A program made the translations under genes and the position numbers. From Azohydromonas aeria (lineage in GTDB: Bacteria; Pseudomonadota; Gammaproteobacteria; Burkholderiales; Burkholderiaceae_C), in contig NZ_VIDQ01000015.1 in NCBI RefSeq assembly GCF_009760915.1, positions 1 to 64,000 of the forward strand: a stretch of 64,000 bases of DNA. The letters are read 5' to 3'. The notes below the pieces were generated by a model. It was not told the origin of the DNA and searched no databases. It saw only the letters and a program-made list of their open reading frames with translations. This document shows positions 43,048 to 54,516 of this stretch, piece after piece. The first letter of the stretch is position 1. Each line of letters starts with the position of its first letter.

Positions 43048-44184
43048 ATGATCCCGACCCCCGAACAGGAGATGATCCGCGACGCCATGCGCAGCTTCGC
43101 GCAGGAGCGCTTGGCACCCTTTGCCGCCGAGTGGGACCGTGAGCACCGCTTCCCGAGGGAAGCGCTGCAGGAGCTCGCCGGCCTGGGCGCCATGGGCATG
43201 GTGGTGCCCGAGGAGTGGGGCGGCGCCGGGCTGGACTACGTGTCGCTGGTGCTGGCGCTGGAGGAGATCGCCGCCGGCGACGGCGCCACCTCCACCATCG
43301 TCAGCGTGCAGAACTCGCTGGCCTGCGGCATCACGCTCAAGTACGGCACCGACGCGCAGAAGGACCGCTACCTGCGCCGCCTGGCCAGCGGCGAGTGGCT
43401 CGGCGCCTTCTGCCTGACCGAGCCGCACGCCGGCTCCGACGCCTCGGCGCTGCACACCCGCGCCGTGCGCGACGGCGAGCACTGGGTGCTCGACGGTGCC
43501 AAGCAGTTCATCACCAGCGGCAAGCACGCGCAGCTGGCCCTGGTGTTCGCCGTCACCGACAAGGCCGCGGGCAAGAAGGGCATTTCCTGCTTCCTCGTGC
43601 CCACCGACACGCCCGGCTACATCGTGTCCCGGCTGGAAGACAAGATGGGCCAGCGCGCCTCGGACACGGCCACCATCACCTTCGAGAACTGCCGCATCCC
43701 CGCGGACCACCTGCTGGGCCGCGAAGGCGAGGGCTACAAGATCGCGCTGTCCAACCTGGAGGCCGGGCGCATCGGCATCGCGGCGCAGTCGGTGGGCATG
43801 GCGCGCGCGGCGCTGGACGCGGCCGTGAAGTACGCCAGGGAGCGCGTCGCTTTCGACGTGCCCATCATCGAGCACCAGGCCGTGGCCTTCCGCCTCGCCG
43901 ACATGGCCACGCAGGTCGAGGCGGCGCGCCAGCTGGTGCTGCACGCGGCCACGCTCAAGGATGCCGGGCAGCCGTGCCTGAAGGAGGCGTCCATGGCCAA
44001 GCTGTTCGCCTCGACCATGGCCGAGCGCGTGTGCTCGGACGCGATCCAGATCCACGGCGGCTACGGCTACGTCAGCGACTTCCCCGTGGAGCGCATCTAC
44101 CGCGACGTGCGCGTGACGCAGATCTACGAGGGCGCCTCCGACATCCAGCGCCTGGTCATCGCCCGCGCCGTGGCCGGGGCCTGA
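43048..44184 (+). CDS. Acyl-CoA dehydrogenase
   Basis: The 378-residue flavoprotein oxidises acyl-CoA to 2-enoyl-CoA and passes electrons to ETF. It has [11 protein letters not shown] (FAD/substrate loop), [14 protein letters not shown], and the catalytic base E361 in [16 protein letters not shown]. Its closest look is the short or branched-chain acyl-CoA dehydrogenase group. It follows the SDR gene by 23 bp and precedes the thiolase by 45 bp, so the three act together in a beta-oxidation-like route. Confidence 0.93.
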   Translation: MIPTPEQEMIRDAMRSFAQERLAPFAAEWDREHRFPREALQELAGLGAMGMVVPEEWGGAGLDYVSLVLALEEIAAGDGATSTIVSVQNSLACGITLKYGTDAQKDRYLRRLASGEWLGAFCLTEPHAGSDASALHTRAVRDGEHWVLDGAKQFITSGKHAQLALVFAVTDKAAGKKGISCFLVPTDTPGYIVSRLEDKMGQRASDTATITFENCRIPADHLLGREGEGYKIALSNLEAGRIGIAAQSVGMARAALDAAVKYARERVAFDVPIIEHQAVAFRLADMATQVEAARQLVLHAATLKDAGQPCLKEASMAKLFASTMAERVCSDAIQIHGGYGYVSDFPVERIYRDVRVTQIYEGASDIQRLVIARAVAGA

Positions 44185-44229
44185 CGCACGCCGCTCCCGT
44201 GAACTGACCCTCTCATGCAGGAGACACGA

Positions 44230-45441
44230 ATGACCACCGTTTCAGCCACCCCCCACGATCCCGTCGTCATCGTCGGCGCGGCCCGCACGCCGCTGGGCGG
44301 CCTGCAGGGCGAGCTCGCCGCGCTGGCGGCGCCGCAGCTGGGCGCTCACGCCATCCGCGCCGCCGTCGAGCGCGCCGGGCTGCCGCCCGACGCGGTGCAG
44401 GAAGTGCTGATGGGCTGCGTGCTGCCCGCGGGCCTGGGCCAGGCGCCGGCGCGCCAGGCGGCCCTGGGCGCGGGCCTGCCGCTGTCCGCCGGCTGCACCA
44501 CGCTCAACAAGGTCTGCGGCTCGGGCATGAAGGCCACCATGCTCGCGCACGACCTGCTGCTGGCCGGCAGCCAGGACGTGATCGTGGCCGGCGGCATGGA
44601 GTCGATGAGCAACGCGCCCTACCTGCTGCCCAGGGCCCGCACGGGGCAGCGCCTGGGCCACGGCCAGATGCTCGACCACATGTTCTTCGACGGCCTGGAG
44701 GACCGCTACGGCGCCGCCACCAACGGCCGGCTGATGGGCACCTTCGCCGAGGACTGCGCGCGCCACTTCGGCTTCACGCGCGAGGAGCAGGACGCCTACG
44801 CCGCCACGTCCACGCTGCGCGCGCAGCAGGCGCAGCGCGACGGGCTGTTCCGCTGGGAGATCGCGCCGGTGGCGGTGCCGGGCCGCGGCGGCGAGAAGCT
44901 CGTCGAGGGCGACGAGGCGCCGGGCAAGGTGCAGCTCGACAAGATCGCCGGGCTCAAGCCGGCGTTTGCGAAGGACGGCACGGTCACGGCCGCCAACTCC
45001 AGCTCCATCTCCGACGGCGCCGCGGCGCTGGTGCTGATGCGCCAGTCCACCGCGCGCGCGCGCGGCCTCGCGCCGCTGGCCGTGATCCACGGCCATGCCA
45101 CGCATGCGCAGGAGCCGGCCTGGTTCACCACCGCGCCGGCGGGCGCGATCCGCAAGCTGCTGGCCAAGCTGGGCTGGCAGCCGGGCGAGGTGGACCTGTG
45201 GGAGATCAACGAGGCCTTCGCCGTCGTGACCATGGCCGCGATGCGCGAGCTGGAGCTGCCGCATGAGCGCGTCAACGTGCATGGCGGCGCCTGCGCGATG
45301 GGCCACCCGATCGGCGCCACCGGCGCGCGCATCATCGTCACGCTGCTGGGCGCGCTGCGCCAGCGCGGCGCCCGGCGCGGCGTGGCCAGCCTGTGCATCG
45401 GCGGCGGCGAGGCCACGGCGCTGGCGGTGGAGCTGGCCTGA
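44230..45441 (+). CDS. Acetyl-CoA C-acyltransferase (thiolase)
   Basis: The 403-residue thiolase cleaves 3-ketoacyl-CoA to acetyl-CoA and a shortened acyl-CoA. The acyl-accepting Cys is C96 in NKVCGSGMKA; the NEAF, GGACAMGHPIGATGAR and CIGGGEATA motifs complete the site. AGGAG eight bases before 44230 favours that ATG over one 15 bases upstream. With the SDR and acyl-CoA dehydrogenase it would suit isoleucine or 2-methyl-branched acid breakdown, giving acetyl-CoA plus propionyl-CoA, but straight-chain substrates are also possible. Confidence 0.94.
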   Translation: MTTVSATPHDPVVIVGAARTPLGGLQGELAALAAPQLGAHAIRAAVERAGLPPDAVQEVLMGCVLPAGLGQAPARQAALGAGLPLSAGCTTLNKVCGSGMKATMLAHDLLLAGSQDVIVAGGMESMSNAPYLLPRARTGQRLGHGQMLDHMFFDGLEDRYGAATNGRLMGTFAEDCARHFGFTREEQDAYAATSTLRAQQAQRDGLFRWEIAPVAVPGRGGEKLVEGDEAPGKVQLDKIAGLKPAFAKDGTVTAANSSSISDGAAALVLMRQSTARARGLAPLAVIHGHATHAQEPAWFTTAPAGAIRKLLAKLGWQPGEVDLWEINEAFAVVTMAAMRELELPHERVNVHGGACAMGHPIGATGARIIVTLLGALRQRGARRGVASLCIGGGEATALAVELA

Positions 45442-45445
45442 CGCG

Positions 45446-45474
45446 CATGGCCGCCGGCTTGGCCGGCGGCCATG
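45446..45474. terminator. Hairpin between convergent thiolase and aldehyde dehydrogenase genes
   Basis: CATGGCCGCCGGC and its exact inverse form a 13-bp stem with a 3-base loop right after the thiolase stop. There is no T run. The place between two converging genes suggests a two-way terminator. Confidence 0.5.
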
Positions 45475-45481
45475 TTCACGG

Positions 45482-46921
45482 TCAGACGTTCATCACCGCC
45501 ACGGCTCGCGCGTTCAGGTAGGCATCGAGCGCCTCGGGGCCGCCCTCGGAGCCGTAGCCCGAGTCCTTGATGCCGCCGAAGGGCATCTCCGCGCTGGGCA
45601 TGGCCGGCATGTTGACCCAGAGCATGCCCACCTCGACGCGGCGCGCGAGCAGGTCGGCGTTCTTCAGCGACTTCGTGAAGGCGTAGCCGGCCAGTCCGAA
45701 GGACAGGCGGTTGGCTTCCGCGATCGCGTCCTCCAGCCGCTCGAAGGAGCGGATCGCCGCCACCGGGCCGAAGGGCTCGTCATTGAAGATCCTGGCCTGC
45801 AGCGGCACGTCGAGCAGCACGGTCGGCTCCCAGAAGTTGCCGGACTCGCCGATGCGCTTGCCGCCGGCCAGCACCTGCGCGCCGGCCTGGACGGCGTCCT
45901 CCTGGAACTGCGCCATGGCCGTGAGGCGGCGCGGGTTGGCCAGCGGGCCCATCTGCGTGCCCTCGGCCAGGCCGTCGCCGACCTTTAGGCCCTGCGCGTA
46001 CTGCGCCATCTGCTGCGCGAACTCGGCCTTGATGCTCTCGTGCACCAGGAAGCGCGTCGGCGAGATGCAGACCTGGCCGGCGTTGCGGAACTTGGCCGCG
46101 CCGGCGGACTTGACGGCCAGCGCGATGTCGGCGTCGTCGCAGACGATCACCGGGGCGTGGCCGCCGAGCTCCATCGTCACGCGCTTCATGTGCTGGCCGG
46201 CCATCGCGGCGAGCTGCTTGCCCACCGGCGTGGAGCCGGTGAAGGTGACCTTGCGGATCACCGGGTGCGGGATCAGGTAGCTGGAGATCTCGGCTGGGTT
46301 GCCGTAGACCAGGCCCAGCACGCCGGGCGGGATGCCGGCATCGGCGAAGGCGCGGATCAGCGCGGCCGGGCCGGCCGGGGTTTCCTCGGGCGCCTTGACC
46401 AGCATCGAGCAGCCCGCGGCCAGCGCGGCGCCGACCTTGCGCACCACCTGGTTGATCGGGAAGTTCCAGGGCGTGAACGCGGCCACCGGGCCCACCGGGT
46501 CCTTCAGCACCATCTGCCGGATCGCCAGGTTGGCGCGCGACGGCACGATGCGCCCATAGACGCGGAAACCCTCCTCGGCAAACCACTCGATGATGTCGGC
46601 CGCCGCCAGCGCCTCGCCCTTGGCTTCGGCCAGCGGCTTGCCCTGTTCCTGCGTCAGCAGCGGGGCGATCTCGCCGGCGCGCTCGCGCATGAGCGCGGCG
46701 GCCTTGCGCATGATCTTGCTGCGCTCGGCGGCCGTCATGTCGCGCCACGTCTCGAAGCCCTTCTGCGCGGCCTCCAGCGCCTGGTCCAGGTCGGCCTGAC
46801 CGGCATGGGCGACGCGGCCGATCTCCGCGCCCGTGGCCGGGTTGAACACGGCCAGCGTCCTGCCGTCCGCGGCGTCGCGCCACTGGCCGTTGATGAAGAG
46901 TTGCGTGTTGGGGTAGGTCAT
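45482..46921 (-). CDS. NAD(P)-dependent aldehyde dehydrogenase (succinate-semialdehyde type)
   Basis: The 479-residue enzyme oxidises an aldehyde to an acid. It has [10 protein letters not shown], the general base E251 in TMELGGHAP, and the nucleophile C285 in [12 protein letters not shown]. Overall it is most like the GabD / succinate- or glutarate-semialdehyde group. An AAGAGG site precedes the ATG. It is convergent with the thiolase and divergent from the acyl-CoA ligase, so it may make the acid that the ligase activates. Confidence 0.9.
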   Translation of the reverse strand: MTYPNTQLFINGQWRDAADGRTLAVFNPATGAEIGRVAHAGQADLDQALEAAQKGFETWRDMTAAERSKIMRKAAALMRERAGEIAPLLTQEQGKPLAEAKGEALAAADIIEWFAEEGFRVYGRIVPSRANLAIRQMVLKDPVGPVAAFTPWNFPINQVVRKVGAALAAGCSMLVKAPEETPAGPAALIRAFADAGIPPGVLGLVYGNPAEISSYLIPHPVIRKVTFTGSTPVGKQLAAMAGQHMKRVTMELGGHAPVIVCDDADIALAVKSAGAAKFRNAGQVCISPTRFLVHESIKAEFAQQMAQYAQGLKVGDGLAEGTQMGPLANPRRLTAMAQFQEDAVQAGAQVLAGGKRIGESGNFWEPTVLLDVPLQARIFNDEPFGPVAAIRSFERLEDAIAEANRLSFGLAGYAFTKSLKNADLLARRVEVGMLWVNMPAMPSAEMPFGGIKDSGYGSEGGPEALDAYLNARAVAVMNV

Positions 46922-47176
46922 GCTGAGCCTCTTGCGGGGAACGGAGGGGGTCGTGGAAACGTCGGCGACGTGTGCCCGAATCACGCACTCTAAACGGCGG
47001 TGCCCGGACGCCGGGGCCCGGGCGGCATCGCCCCCGCGCGCGTCGTCCCGACCCATGGGCCACCGGCCGCATTGGCAGGATCTGCAACCACCACGGCAGC
47101 AATGAAGCACCGCAGCCGATTAACTTGGCGGCCCTGTTCCAGATCCCAGCTTCCAAGAACCACAGGAGACGAAAGC

Positions 47177-48898
<1,722 letters not shown>

Positions 48899-48941
48899 GC
48901 CCCGTGCCGCGCCGGGAGCCGCCCGCGGCGCGGCGAGAACC

Positions 48942-49853
48942 TCAGGTTTCCCGCAGGACGGGCCGATGCGCCAGCAGCTCGTCGAACAGCGCCTGGGCCG
49001 CGATGGACAGGCTGCGGTCGCGGCGGCGGATGCTGTAGATCTGCCGCCGCAGCCCGGGCGCGTCCACCGGCCGGGTGACGAGATCCGGGTGCTCGAAGTG
49101 AAACAGCGTCAGCGCCGGCACCACCGTGATGCCCAGCCCGGCGCGCACCATGCCGGCCACGGTGCTGAGCTGCTCCAGCTCCATCACCGGCCTGAGCGCC
49201 GGCGCGCCCGGCCCCAGCGCCGACTCCACGCGCTGGCGCACGCTGCTCGTGCGGGCCAGGTGGATGAAGGGCTCGCCCGCCAGGTCGCGCAGCCGCACCG
49301 TGTCGCGCCGCGCCAGTGCATGCGTGCGCGGGCACACCAGGTGGAAGCCGTCGGAGCAGAAGGGCTGCGCCAGCAGCTCCGGCGCGCTGGCGCGCACGGC
49401 CGCCAGCGCGAAGTCGGCATGGCCGGCGCGCACCCGTTCCACGCAGCCCTCGGACAGCGCATCCGCCACGTCCAGCTCGATGTCCGGGTAGCGGGCGCGA
49501 AACGCGGCCAGCAGCGGCGGCAGCCAGCCGGCGGCCAGCGCCGGCAGCGCGGCCAGGGCCACCCGCCCACGCCGGCGCGCCACGTGCTCGCCCAGGTCGG
49601 CCACGCTCAATGACAGGTCGCGCAGCAGGCGCTGCGCGCTCTCCAGGAACAGCGCTCCCTCCACGGTCGGCTCCACGTGGCGCGTGCTGCGGTCGAACAG
49701 CCGCGCGCCCACGGCCTCCTCCAGCGCCCGGATCAGCGCGCTGAACGCCGGCTGCGACAGGTGCAGCCGCGCCGCGGCGCGGGTGAAGTTGCGCGTCTCG
49801 GCCAGCGCCACGAAGGCGCGCAGCTGGCGCGAGGACAGGTCGGGCTCATTCAT
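48942..49853 (-). CDS. LysR-family regulator
   Basis: The 303-residue protein has the LysR HTH (LRAFVALAETRNFTRAAARLHLSQPAFSALIRALEEAVGARLF shortened over residues 10-53) and a two-lobed effector domain. It is divergent from the AtuA-like pair across 114 bp, which is AT-rich and holds several T-N11-A type matches. It therefore probably activates the AtuA/Bug/esterase genes in response to a pathway intermediate. Confidence 0.93.
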   Translation of the reverse strand: MNEPDLSSRQLRAFVALAETRNFTRAAARLHLSQPAFSALIRALEEAVGARLFDRSTRHVEPTVEGALFLESAQRLLRDLSLSVADLGEHVARRRGRVALAALPALAAGWLPPLLAAFRARYPDIELDVADALSEGCVERVRAGHADFALAAVRASAPELLAQPFCSDGFHLVCPRTHALARRDTVRLRDLAGEPFIHLARTSSVRQRVESALGPGAPALRPVMELEQLSTVAGMVRAGLGITVVPALTLFHFEHPDLVTRPVDAPGLRRQIYSIRRRDRSLSIAAQALFDELLAHRPVLRET

Positions 49854-49967
49854 TTGCGAAGCGGATGAATTGATCCAAACAAACGAATTCTCCTCTTTGA
49901 CCGACCTGCCTACAGTGACCGCATCGCCTCGTGGCCTCACCAAGCGGCCCTCGCCGGGCTGGAGTGC

Positions 49968-51314
49968 ATGAAAGACATCCTTCTCATCGGTTGTGCCGCC
50001 GGCTTTTCCGGCGACCGCACCGACGCCGCCCGCCCCGTGGTGGACACGCTCATCCGGCGCGCCCAGCCCGCCGTGCTGATCTTCGAGACCCTGGCCGAGC
50101 GCACCCTGGCGCTGGCCCAGCTGGCGCGCCGCGCCGACCCGGAAGCCGGCTACGAGCCGCTGCTGCCGGAGCTGCTGGCGCCGGTGCTGGCCGACTGCCT
50201 GGCGCACGGCATCCGCATCGTCGGCAACTTCGGCGCGGCCAACCCGCACGCCGCGGCGCGCCGGGTGCTGGCGCTGGCGCGCGAGCTCGGCACCCGCGCG
50301 CCGCGCGTGGCGGTGGTCAGCGGCGACGACCTGTCGGACGAGGCGCACCGCGGCCTGCTGCACGAGGCGCTGGGCGCGGTGGCGCAGGACTTGCAGATCG
50401 CCAGCGCCAACGCCTACCTGGGCGCGGAAGCCATCGCCGAGGCGCTGCGCGCGGGGGCGGACGTCGTCATCACCGGGCGCGTGTCCGACCCCTCGCTCAC
50501 CGTGGGCCCGGCGCTGGCGCACTTCGGCTGGGCCAGCGACGACTGGGACCGGCTCGCGCGCGCCACCATGGCCGGCCACCTGCTCGAATGCGGCGCGCAG
50601 GTCTGCGGCGGCTACTTCGCCGACCCGGGTTTCAAGGACGTGCCGGACCTGGCGGAAGTCGGCTACCCCATTGCCGAGATCGACACCGACGGCGGCTGCG
50701 TCATCGGCAAGGCCGAGGGCACGGGCGGGCGCGTGGACGAGCACACCGTGAAGGAGCAACTCCTGTACGAGCTGCACGACCCGGCTGCCTACCTCACGCC
50801 GGACGTGGTGGCGGACATCAGCGATGCCTGGGTCGAGACGGTGGGCGCCGACCGCGTGCGGCTGCACGGCGTGCGCGGCCATGCGCGGCCCGCGGCCCTG
50901 AAGGTCAACGTCTTCCATGCCCAGGGCTGGCTGGCCGAAGGGGAGATTTCCTATGCCGGGCGCGGCGCCGAGGCGCGCGCGCGGCTGGCCGGCGACGTGT
51001 TGCGCCGGCGCCTGGCCGGCTGCGGCGCGCTGCGCGTGGACCTGATCGGCGTGTCCAGCGTCTTCGGCGACGACGGCGGGCGCTGGCTGTCGAGCCAGCC
51101 GGTGGGCGATGCGCGCGACGTGCGGCTGCGCGTGGCGCTCAACCACGCCGACAAGCCGCAGGCCGAGCGGCTGGCGCGCGAGGTCACCGCGCTCTACACC
51201 TGCGGCCCGGCCGGCGGCGGCGGCGTGCGCACGGGGCTGCGCCAGCGGCTGGGCACCCTGTCGTGCCTGGTGCCGCGCGAGCGGGTGCAGGCGCAACTGG
51301 AGTTCATTGAATGA
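49968..51314 (+). CDS. AtuA-like acyclic terpene utilisation protein, large part
   Basis: The 448-residue protein belongs to the AtuA (DUF1446) family: LIGCAAGFSGDRTDAARPVV at the start, NFGAANPHAAARRV, ITGRVSDPSLTVGPALAHFGW and IDTDGGCVIGKAEGTGG. Family members take part in citronellol/geraniol and related catabolism, but the exact reaction is not established. The usual C-terminal part is encoded by the next gene, which overlaps by four bases, so the family protein appears split into two chains. The LysR gene is divergent. Confidence 0.85.
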   Translation: MKDILLIGCAAGFSGDRTDAARPVVDTLIRRAQPAVLIFETLAERTLALAQLARRADPEAGYEPLLPELLAPVLADCLAHGIRIVGNFGAANPHAAARRVLALARELGTRAPRVAVVSGDDLSDEAHRGLLHEALGAVAQDLQIASANAYLGAEAIAEALRAGADVVITGRVSDPSLTVGPALAHFGWASDDWDRLARATMAGHLLECGAQVCGGYFADPGFKDVPDLAEVGYPIAEIDTDGGCVIGKAEGTGGRVDEHTVKEQLLYELHDPAAYLTPDVVADISDAWVETVGADRVRLHGVRGHARPAALKVNVFHAQGWLAEGEISYAGRGAEARARLAGDVLRRRLAGCGALRVDLIGVSSVFGDDGGRWLSSQPVGDARDVRLRVALNHADKPQAERLAREVTALYTCGPAGGGGVRTGLRQRLGTLSCLVPRERVQAQLEFIE

Positions 51315-51682
51315 GCAACACCGATCAAGCCGCCGTGCGCGTGCCCCTGCAATGCCTGGCGCATGGGCGCACGGGCGACAAGGGCAACATTTCCAACATC
51401 AGCGTCATCGCCTGGCACCCGGCGCTGTGGGAGCTGCTGGTAGCGCAGGTGACCGAGGACGCCGTGGCGCGCCAGTTCGCTCACCGGCGGCCCAGCCGCG
51501 TCACGCGCCACCTGCTGCCCAGGCTGCACGCCATGAACTTCGTGCTGGAGGGCGTGCTCGACGGCGGCGTCAACGACGCGCTCAACCTCGACAGCCACGG
51601 CAAGGCGCTGGCCTTCCTGCTGCTGGACATGGACATCGACGTGCCCGCCGCGCTGGTGCCGTTGCTGCGGCAACCGGCCTGA
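51311..51682 (+). CDS. AtuA-like C-terminal domain protein
   Basis: The 123-residue protein matches the small C-terminal domain found at the end of longer AtuA proteins: LQCLAHGRTGDKGNISNISVI, then NFVLEGVLDGGVNDALNLDSHGK over the second half. It has no signal peptide. The ATGA overlap (51311-51314) with the large part suggests the two chains are made together and form one complex. Confidence 0.82.
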   Translation: MSNTDQAAVRVPLQCLAHGRTGDKGNISNISVIAWHPALWELLVAQVTEDAVARQFAHRRPSRVTRHLLPRLHAMNFVLEGVLDGGVNDALNLDSHGKALAFLLLDMDIDVPAALVPLLRQPA

Positions 51683-51719
51683 AGCACCAAGACCCCATCG
51701 ACATCCAAGGAGACAAGAC

Positions 51720-52709
51720 ATGAACCGTTCCACGCCTTCCCGCCGCCACGTCCTGGCCACCGCCTGCGCCGCCACCCTGGCGCTGCTGGGCGCGTCCGCC
51801 GCGCAGGCGCAAGTGAAATACCCGGAAAAGCCCGTCACCTTCATCGTCCCCTTTGCCGCGGGCAGTGCCACCGACCAGCTCGCGCGCGCGCTGGGGCAGT
51901 CCATCACCGAGCAGACGAAGCAGGCCGTGGTGGTGGACAACAAGGCCGGCGCCAGCGGCATGATGGCGGCGCAGGCCGCGGCGCGCGCGCCGGCTGACGG
52001 CTACACGGTGCTGATCACGACCAACACCACGCATGCCGCCAACGAGCACCTGTACAAGAAGCTGCCCTACGACCCGGTGAAGGACTTCGCGCCCGTGGCC
52101 GGCCTGGCCAAGGGCGGGCAGGTGCTGGTGGTGCGCGCGGACTCGCCCTACCGCAGCGTCATGGACGTCGTGGGCGACGCGAAGAAGCGCCCCGGCAAGC
52201 TCAGCTTCGGCAGCGGCAGCTCCTCCAGCCGCGTCGCCGGCGAGATGTTCAAGCAGCTCAGCGGCACCGACATCCTGCACGTGCCCTACAAGAGCAACCC
52301 GCAGGCGGTGACGGACCTGCTGGGCGGGCAGATCGACCTGATGATCACCGACACCGCCACCGGCGTGCCGCAGGTCAAGGCCGGCAAGCTGCGCGCGCTG
52401 GGCTACTCCACCACGAAGCGCAGCCCGCAGCTGCCCGAGGTCCCGACCATCGCCGAGGCCGGCGTCAAGGGCTACGACATGGGCTACTGGTTCGCCGCCT
52501 ACGTGCCCGCGGCCACGCCGCAGCCGGTGGTGGCGCGCATCAACGAGCTGCTGGCCGTGGCCGTGAAGAGCGCCGCCGCGAAGACCTTCTTCGAGGGCAG
52601 CGGCGCCGAGGCCTGGAGCGCCTCGCCGCAGGAGCTGGCGAAGTTCCAGGCCGAGGAGACGCAGAAGTGGGGCCGCGTCATCAAGGCCGCCGGCATCGAG
52701 GCCGAGTGA
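51720..52709 (+). CDS. Bug-family tripartite tricarboxylate transporter receptor
   Basis: The 329-residue periplasmic binding protein has a signal (cleavage after AQA at about residue 30) and Bug motifs: KPVTFIVPFAAGSATDQLAR, NKAGASGMMAAQAAARAPADGYT, and DLLGGQIDLMITD. Bug receptors bind small carboxylates or amides. It follows the AtuA pair by 37 bp with AAGGAG, so it is in the same operon and may deliver its substrate. No TctA or TctB membrane genes are in the window. Confidence 0.93.
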   Translation: MNRSTPSRRHVLATACAATLALLGASAAQAQVKYPEKPVTFIVPFAAGSATDQLARALGQSITEQTKQAVVVDNKAGASGMMAAQAAARAPADGYTVLITTNTTHAANEHLYKKLPYDPVKDFAPVAGLAKGGQVLVVRADSPYRSVMDVVGDAKKRPGKLSFGSGSSSSRVAGEMFKQLSGTDILHVPYKSNPQAVTDLLGGQIDLMITDTATGVPQVKAGKLRALGYSTTKRSPQLPEVPTIAEAGVKGYDMGYWFAAYVPAATPQPVVARINELLAVAVKSAAAKTFFEGSGAEAWSASPQELAKFQAEETQKWGRVIKAAGIEAE

Positions 52710-52780
52710 GCGCGCCCGGCTGAGCCGGGACGGCAGCGCCGGCGGCCTTGGCGCCGGTGCCGCTCCCCTTCATTTCCCCA

Positions 52781-52803
52781 GGCCTTCGCTCGGAACGAAG
52801 GCC
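52781..52803 (+). terminator. Possible terminator after the Bug receptor gene
   Basis: GGCCTTCG-ctcggaa-CGAAGGCC is a perfect 8-bp stem in the 152-bp gap before the tannase-like gene. It lacks a T run, so it may only attenuate transcription or protect the message end. Confidence 0.35.
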
Positions 52804-52861
52804 CCTTGAGCCACTGCCGGACGAGCCGGCCGTGTGCCCGACCACGACCCAAGGAGACACC

Positions 52862-54481
52862 ATGCACTCACGCAAGACCCCGCTGGCACTGGCAGCCAGC
52901 GTGGCGCTGCTGGCCGCCTGCGGCGGCGGGGACGGCGCTCCGGCCCCGGCGCCGCCACCCCAGGCCGCCACGCCCAAGGCCTGCGACCCGGCCAGCTTCG
53001 CCGCGCTCAAGCTGGATGCCGCCAGCGTGAAGTCGGCCGCGCCCGTGCCGGCGGGCAGCTACACGCCCGCGGGCGGCACCGCGGCGCTGGAGAACCTGCC
53101 GGCGTTCTGCGTGGTCAAGGGGCAAGCCACGCCGACGGCGGACTCGCTCGTCAACTTCGAGCTGTGGGTACCGTCGGGCGCGGCCTGGAACGGCAAGCTC
53201 GTGACCACCGGCAACGGCGGCTACAGCCCCACGCTCAACTACGGCGACATGGCCTACGCCATGCGGCAGGGCTACGCCGTCATGGGCGGTGACACCGGGC
53301 ACCAGTCGGCCGACCCCAACGAGATGTTCTGGGGCGTGGGGCATCCGGAAAAGATCGCCGACTGGGGCACGCGCTCCATCCACGCCATCACGGTGCCGGG
53401 CAAGCAGTTGCTGGCCGAGCTGCAGGGAAAGGCCGCCAGCCGGGCCTACTACTACGGCTGCTCCACCGGCGGGCACCAGGGCTACGCGGAAATCCAGCGC
53501 TATCCCGAGGACTTTGACGGCGTGATCGCCGGCGCGCCGGGCAACAACCGGGTGCGCCTGAACGTCGAGTTCCTGCACCGCTTCCTCTCCAACCGCCATC
53601 CCGGCGACAACACCACGCTGATCCTGCCGCCGGCCAAGGCCACGCTCATCAACGGCGCGGCGGTGGCCGCCTGCGACGCTCTGGACGGCGTGAACGATGG
53701 CGTCATCGGCGATCCGCGCGCCTGCACTGCCGACAAGTTCGACGTCGCCTCGCTGCAATGCAGCGGCGCCGAGACGGCCAGCTGCCTCACCGCCGCACAG
53801 GTCGCGGTGGCGCAAAAGATCTACGCCGGCCCGAAGAACCCGCGCACCGGCGCCCAGATCTACCCGGGCCTGGTGGTGGGCACCGAGGCCGGCTGGCCGG
53901 GCTACTGGGGCGGCAGCGAGCCGGTGCGCGCCGACTTCTGGCGGCTGTGGAGCTTCGAGAACCCGCAGTGGAACTGGTGGACCTTCGACTACGACCGTGA
54001 CGTGGCCTTCACCGACGCCAAGCTCGGCGCGCTGGTGGACCAGACCAACCCCGACATCGCCGCCTTCAAGGCGCGCGGCGGCAAGGCCATCGTCTACCAG
54101 GGCTGGTCCGACCCGGTGGTCAACGCCGCCGACACCATCGCCTACTACGAGCAGGTCCGGGCCCGGCAAGGCTCGCAGGCCGGGACCGACGCCTTCTTCC
54201 GGCTGTTCCTGGTGCCCGGCATGGGCCACTGCGGCGGCGGCACCGGCACCGCCCACTTCGGCAACCAGGGCGGCCCCTCGCCCGTGCTCAGCTCTCAGCG
54301 CGACGTGCTCATGGCGCTGGACCAGTGGGTCGAGCAGGGCGTGGCGCCGGACCAGATCGTCGCCTCGCGCGTGGTCGCGGGCAGCACGGTGCGCACGCGG
54401 CCGCTGTGCCCGTATCCGAAGCAGGCCGTCTGGAACGGCAGCGGCAGCACCGACGACGCCGCCAGCTTCACCTGCCGCTGA
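52862..54481 (+). CDS. Tannase/feruloyl esterase-family lipoprotein
   Basis: The 539-residue secreted esterase has a lipoprotein signal (SVALLAACGGG) and the tannase fold: GGYSPTLNYGDMAYAMRQGY, the nucleophile S201 in YYYGCSTGGHQGY, the acid D417 in WSDPVVNAADT, and H456 in GMGHCGGG. Cys pairs fit the family disulfide that links the triad. It should hydrolyse an aromatic or other carboxylic ester outside the cytoplasm, releasing an acid that the neighbouring transporters could take up. The frame extends upstream, but AAGGAGACACC marks this ATG. Confidence 0.92.
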   Translation: MHSRKTPLALAASVALLAACGGGDGAPAPAPPPQAATPKACDPASFAALKLDAASVKSAAPVPAGSYTPAGGTAALENLPAFCVVKGQATPTADSLVNFELWVPSGAAWNGKLVTTGNGGYSPTLNYGDMAYAMRQGYAVMGGDTGHQSADPNEMFWGVGHPEKIADWGTRSIHAITVPGKQLLAELQGKAASRAYYYGCSTGGHQGYAEIQRYPEDFDGVIAGAPGNNRVRLNVEFLHRFLSNRHPGDNTTLILPPAKATLINGAAVAACDALDGVNDGVIGDPRACTADKFDVASLQCSGAETASCLTAAQVAVAQKIYAGPKNPRTGAQIYPGLVVGTEAGWPGYWGGSEPVRADFWRLWSFENPQWNWWTFDYDRDVAFTDAKLGALVDQTNPDIAAFKARGGKAIVYQGWSDPVVNAADTIAYYEQVRARQGSQAGTDAFFRLFLVPGMGHCGGGTGTAHFGNQGGPSPVLSSQRDVLMALDQWVEQGVAPDQIVASRVVAGSTVRTRPLCPYPKQAVWNGSGSTDDAASFTCR

Positions 54482-54516
54482 AGGCGGCCCAGCCGATTCA
54501 TCACAGAGGAGACACC